Shown: positions 5,979-6,250 of the stretch, in pieces
Layout of the letters: each line of letters opens with the position of its first letter
Position numbering within the stretch: position 1 is the first letter of the stretch
Assembly: GCA_964351745.1 (NCBI GenBank)
Contig: CAYGPI010000112.1
Span: forward strand, 1 to 6,250
Direction: 5' to 3'
Origin: CAYNJF01 sp964351745
GTDB taxonomy: Bacteria > Pseudomonadota > Gammaproteobacteria > Berkiellales > Berkiellaceae
Length of the DNA stretch: 6,250 nucleotides
Translations under genes and position numbers: made by a program
Notes under the pieces: generated by a model
Told to the model about the DNA's origin: nothing
Databases searched by the model: none
The model's input: only the letters and a program-made list of their open reading frames with translations

Positions 5979-6250
5979 TTAAAGAAAAGAGAGATCAACA
6001 GGCATTTTGTAAGATTTACCTGGAGCTTCATAGACTAGACGGGGGACTAAAAAGCCAGGTAGATTTATATGCAGGTGCTTGATGATGGATTCAATCCTAT
6101 CTTGAGTCAGATCAAAATGGCTGCTGCCTGAAACTTTGTCTAAAAGGTGTATGTAATAAGGCAGGATGCCTGCTTCAAATAGCTTTTTAGAAAGGGTAAC
6201 CAGGGTCGGACCAGAATCATTCACCCCTTTTAACAAAACAGTCTGATTGA
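5979..6250 (-). CDS. epmB: EpmB-type L-lysine 2,3-aminomutase, C-terminal part (cut by window edge)
   Basis: Radical-SAM, PLP-dependent enzyme that converts L-lysine to (R)-beta-lysine, which EpmA then attaches to a lysine of elongation factor P to help ribosomes through polyproline stretches. Only the last 89 residues are visible, and the frame stays open through the right edge. A TTG at 6236 is not the start: the upstream codons read NQTVL, continuing the conserved NQ-VLL-GVND block. Seen: LLKGVNDSG; LPYYIHLLDKVSGSSHF, typical of EpmB/KamA proteins; LPGFLVPRLVYEAPG; and the end SYKMPVDLSFL. The Lys in YKMP (codon 6006-6008) sits where the PLP Schiff-base lysine is found in the family. The radical-SAM CxxxCxxC cluster motif is beyond the window. 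KamA homologues share these motifs, but the short end after the PLP lysine favours EpmB. No efp or epmA is visible here. Confidence 0.9.
   Translation of the reverse strand, partial: NQTVLLKGVNDSGPTLVTLSKKLFEAGILPYYIHLLDKVSGSSHFDLTQDRIESIIKHLHINLPGFLVPRLVYEAPGKSYKMPVDLSFL

Noticed and set aside
6234..6236. TTG as the start of the right-edge gene
   Set aside because: Upstream codons in the same frame continue the conserved NQ-VLL-GVND block of the family, so the gene extends beyond the window.

Overview
The window reads as ordinary chromosomal sequence from an AT-rich gammaproteobacterium (GC judged by eye at roughly 40%). The EpmB-type lysine 2,3-aminomutase, the UmuC-type polymerase and the long PilZ-family protein all point to Gammaproteobacteria. 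The eukaryote-like class I aldolase, the low GC and a possible CNF1/CheD-like deamidase would fit a host-associated lineage such as the Legionellales. That placement is inference, not demonstrated. No tRNA, rRNA, CRISPR array or insertion sequence was seen.

Layout: (1) On the minus strand at 1-520 is the N-terminal part of a class I fructose-bisphosphate aldolase, cut by the left edge. (2) A 136-bp divergent intergenic region follows. (3) Three plus-strand genes run from 657 to 3637: a zinc-dependent aspartoacylase/succinylglutamate desuccinylase-family enzyme, an uncharacterised 177-residue protein, and a UmuC-type Y-family DNA polymerase. Gaps of 70 and 112 bp separate them, so they need not be one operon. 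(4) From 3643 to the right edge everything is on the minus strand. Read in transcription order these are epmB (cut by the right edge), a 562-residue PilZ-family protein, and a small 136-residue protein with two C-terminal WPPKP repeats. The small gene meets umuC tail to tail with only 5 bp between stop codons.

The genes do not form one obvious pathway: glycolysis, amide hydrolysis, translesion synthesis, c-di-GMP-type signalling and EF-P modification lie side by side. The most interesting point is the 177-residue protein. It has an LSxC motif, a His 16 residues later, and GG...NTL and AED...G..IEF blocks in the order seen in CheD-type and CNF1-type glutamine deamidases. Other points are a UmuC with no UmuD beside it and a weak clamp-binding motif, a hairpin inside the end of umuC that looks like the terminator of the opposing gene, and a 9-bp inverted repeat over the -35 region of a candidate promoter.
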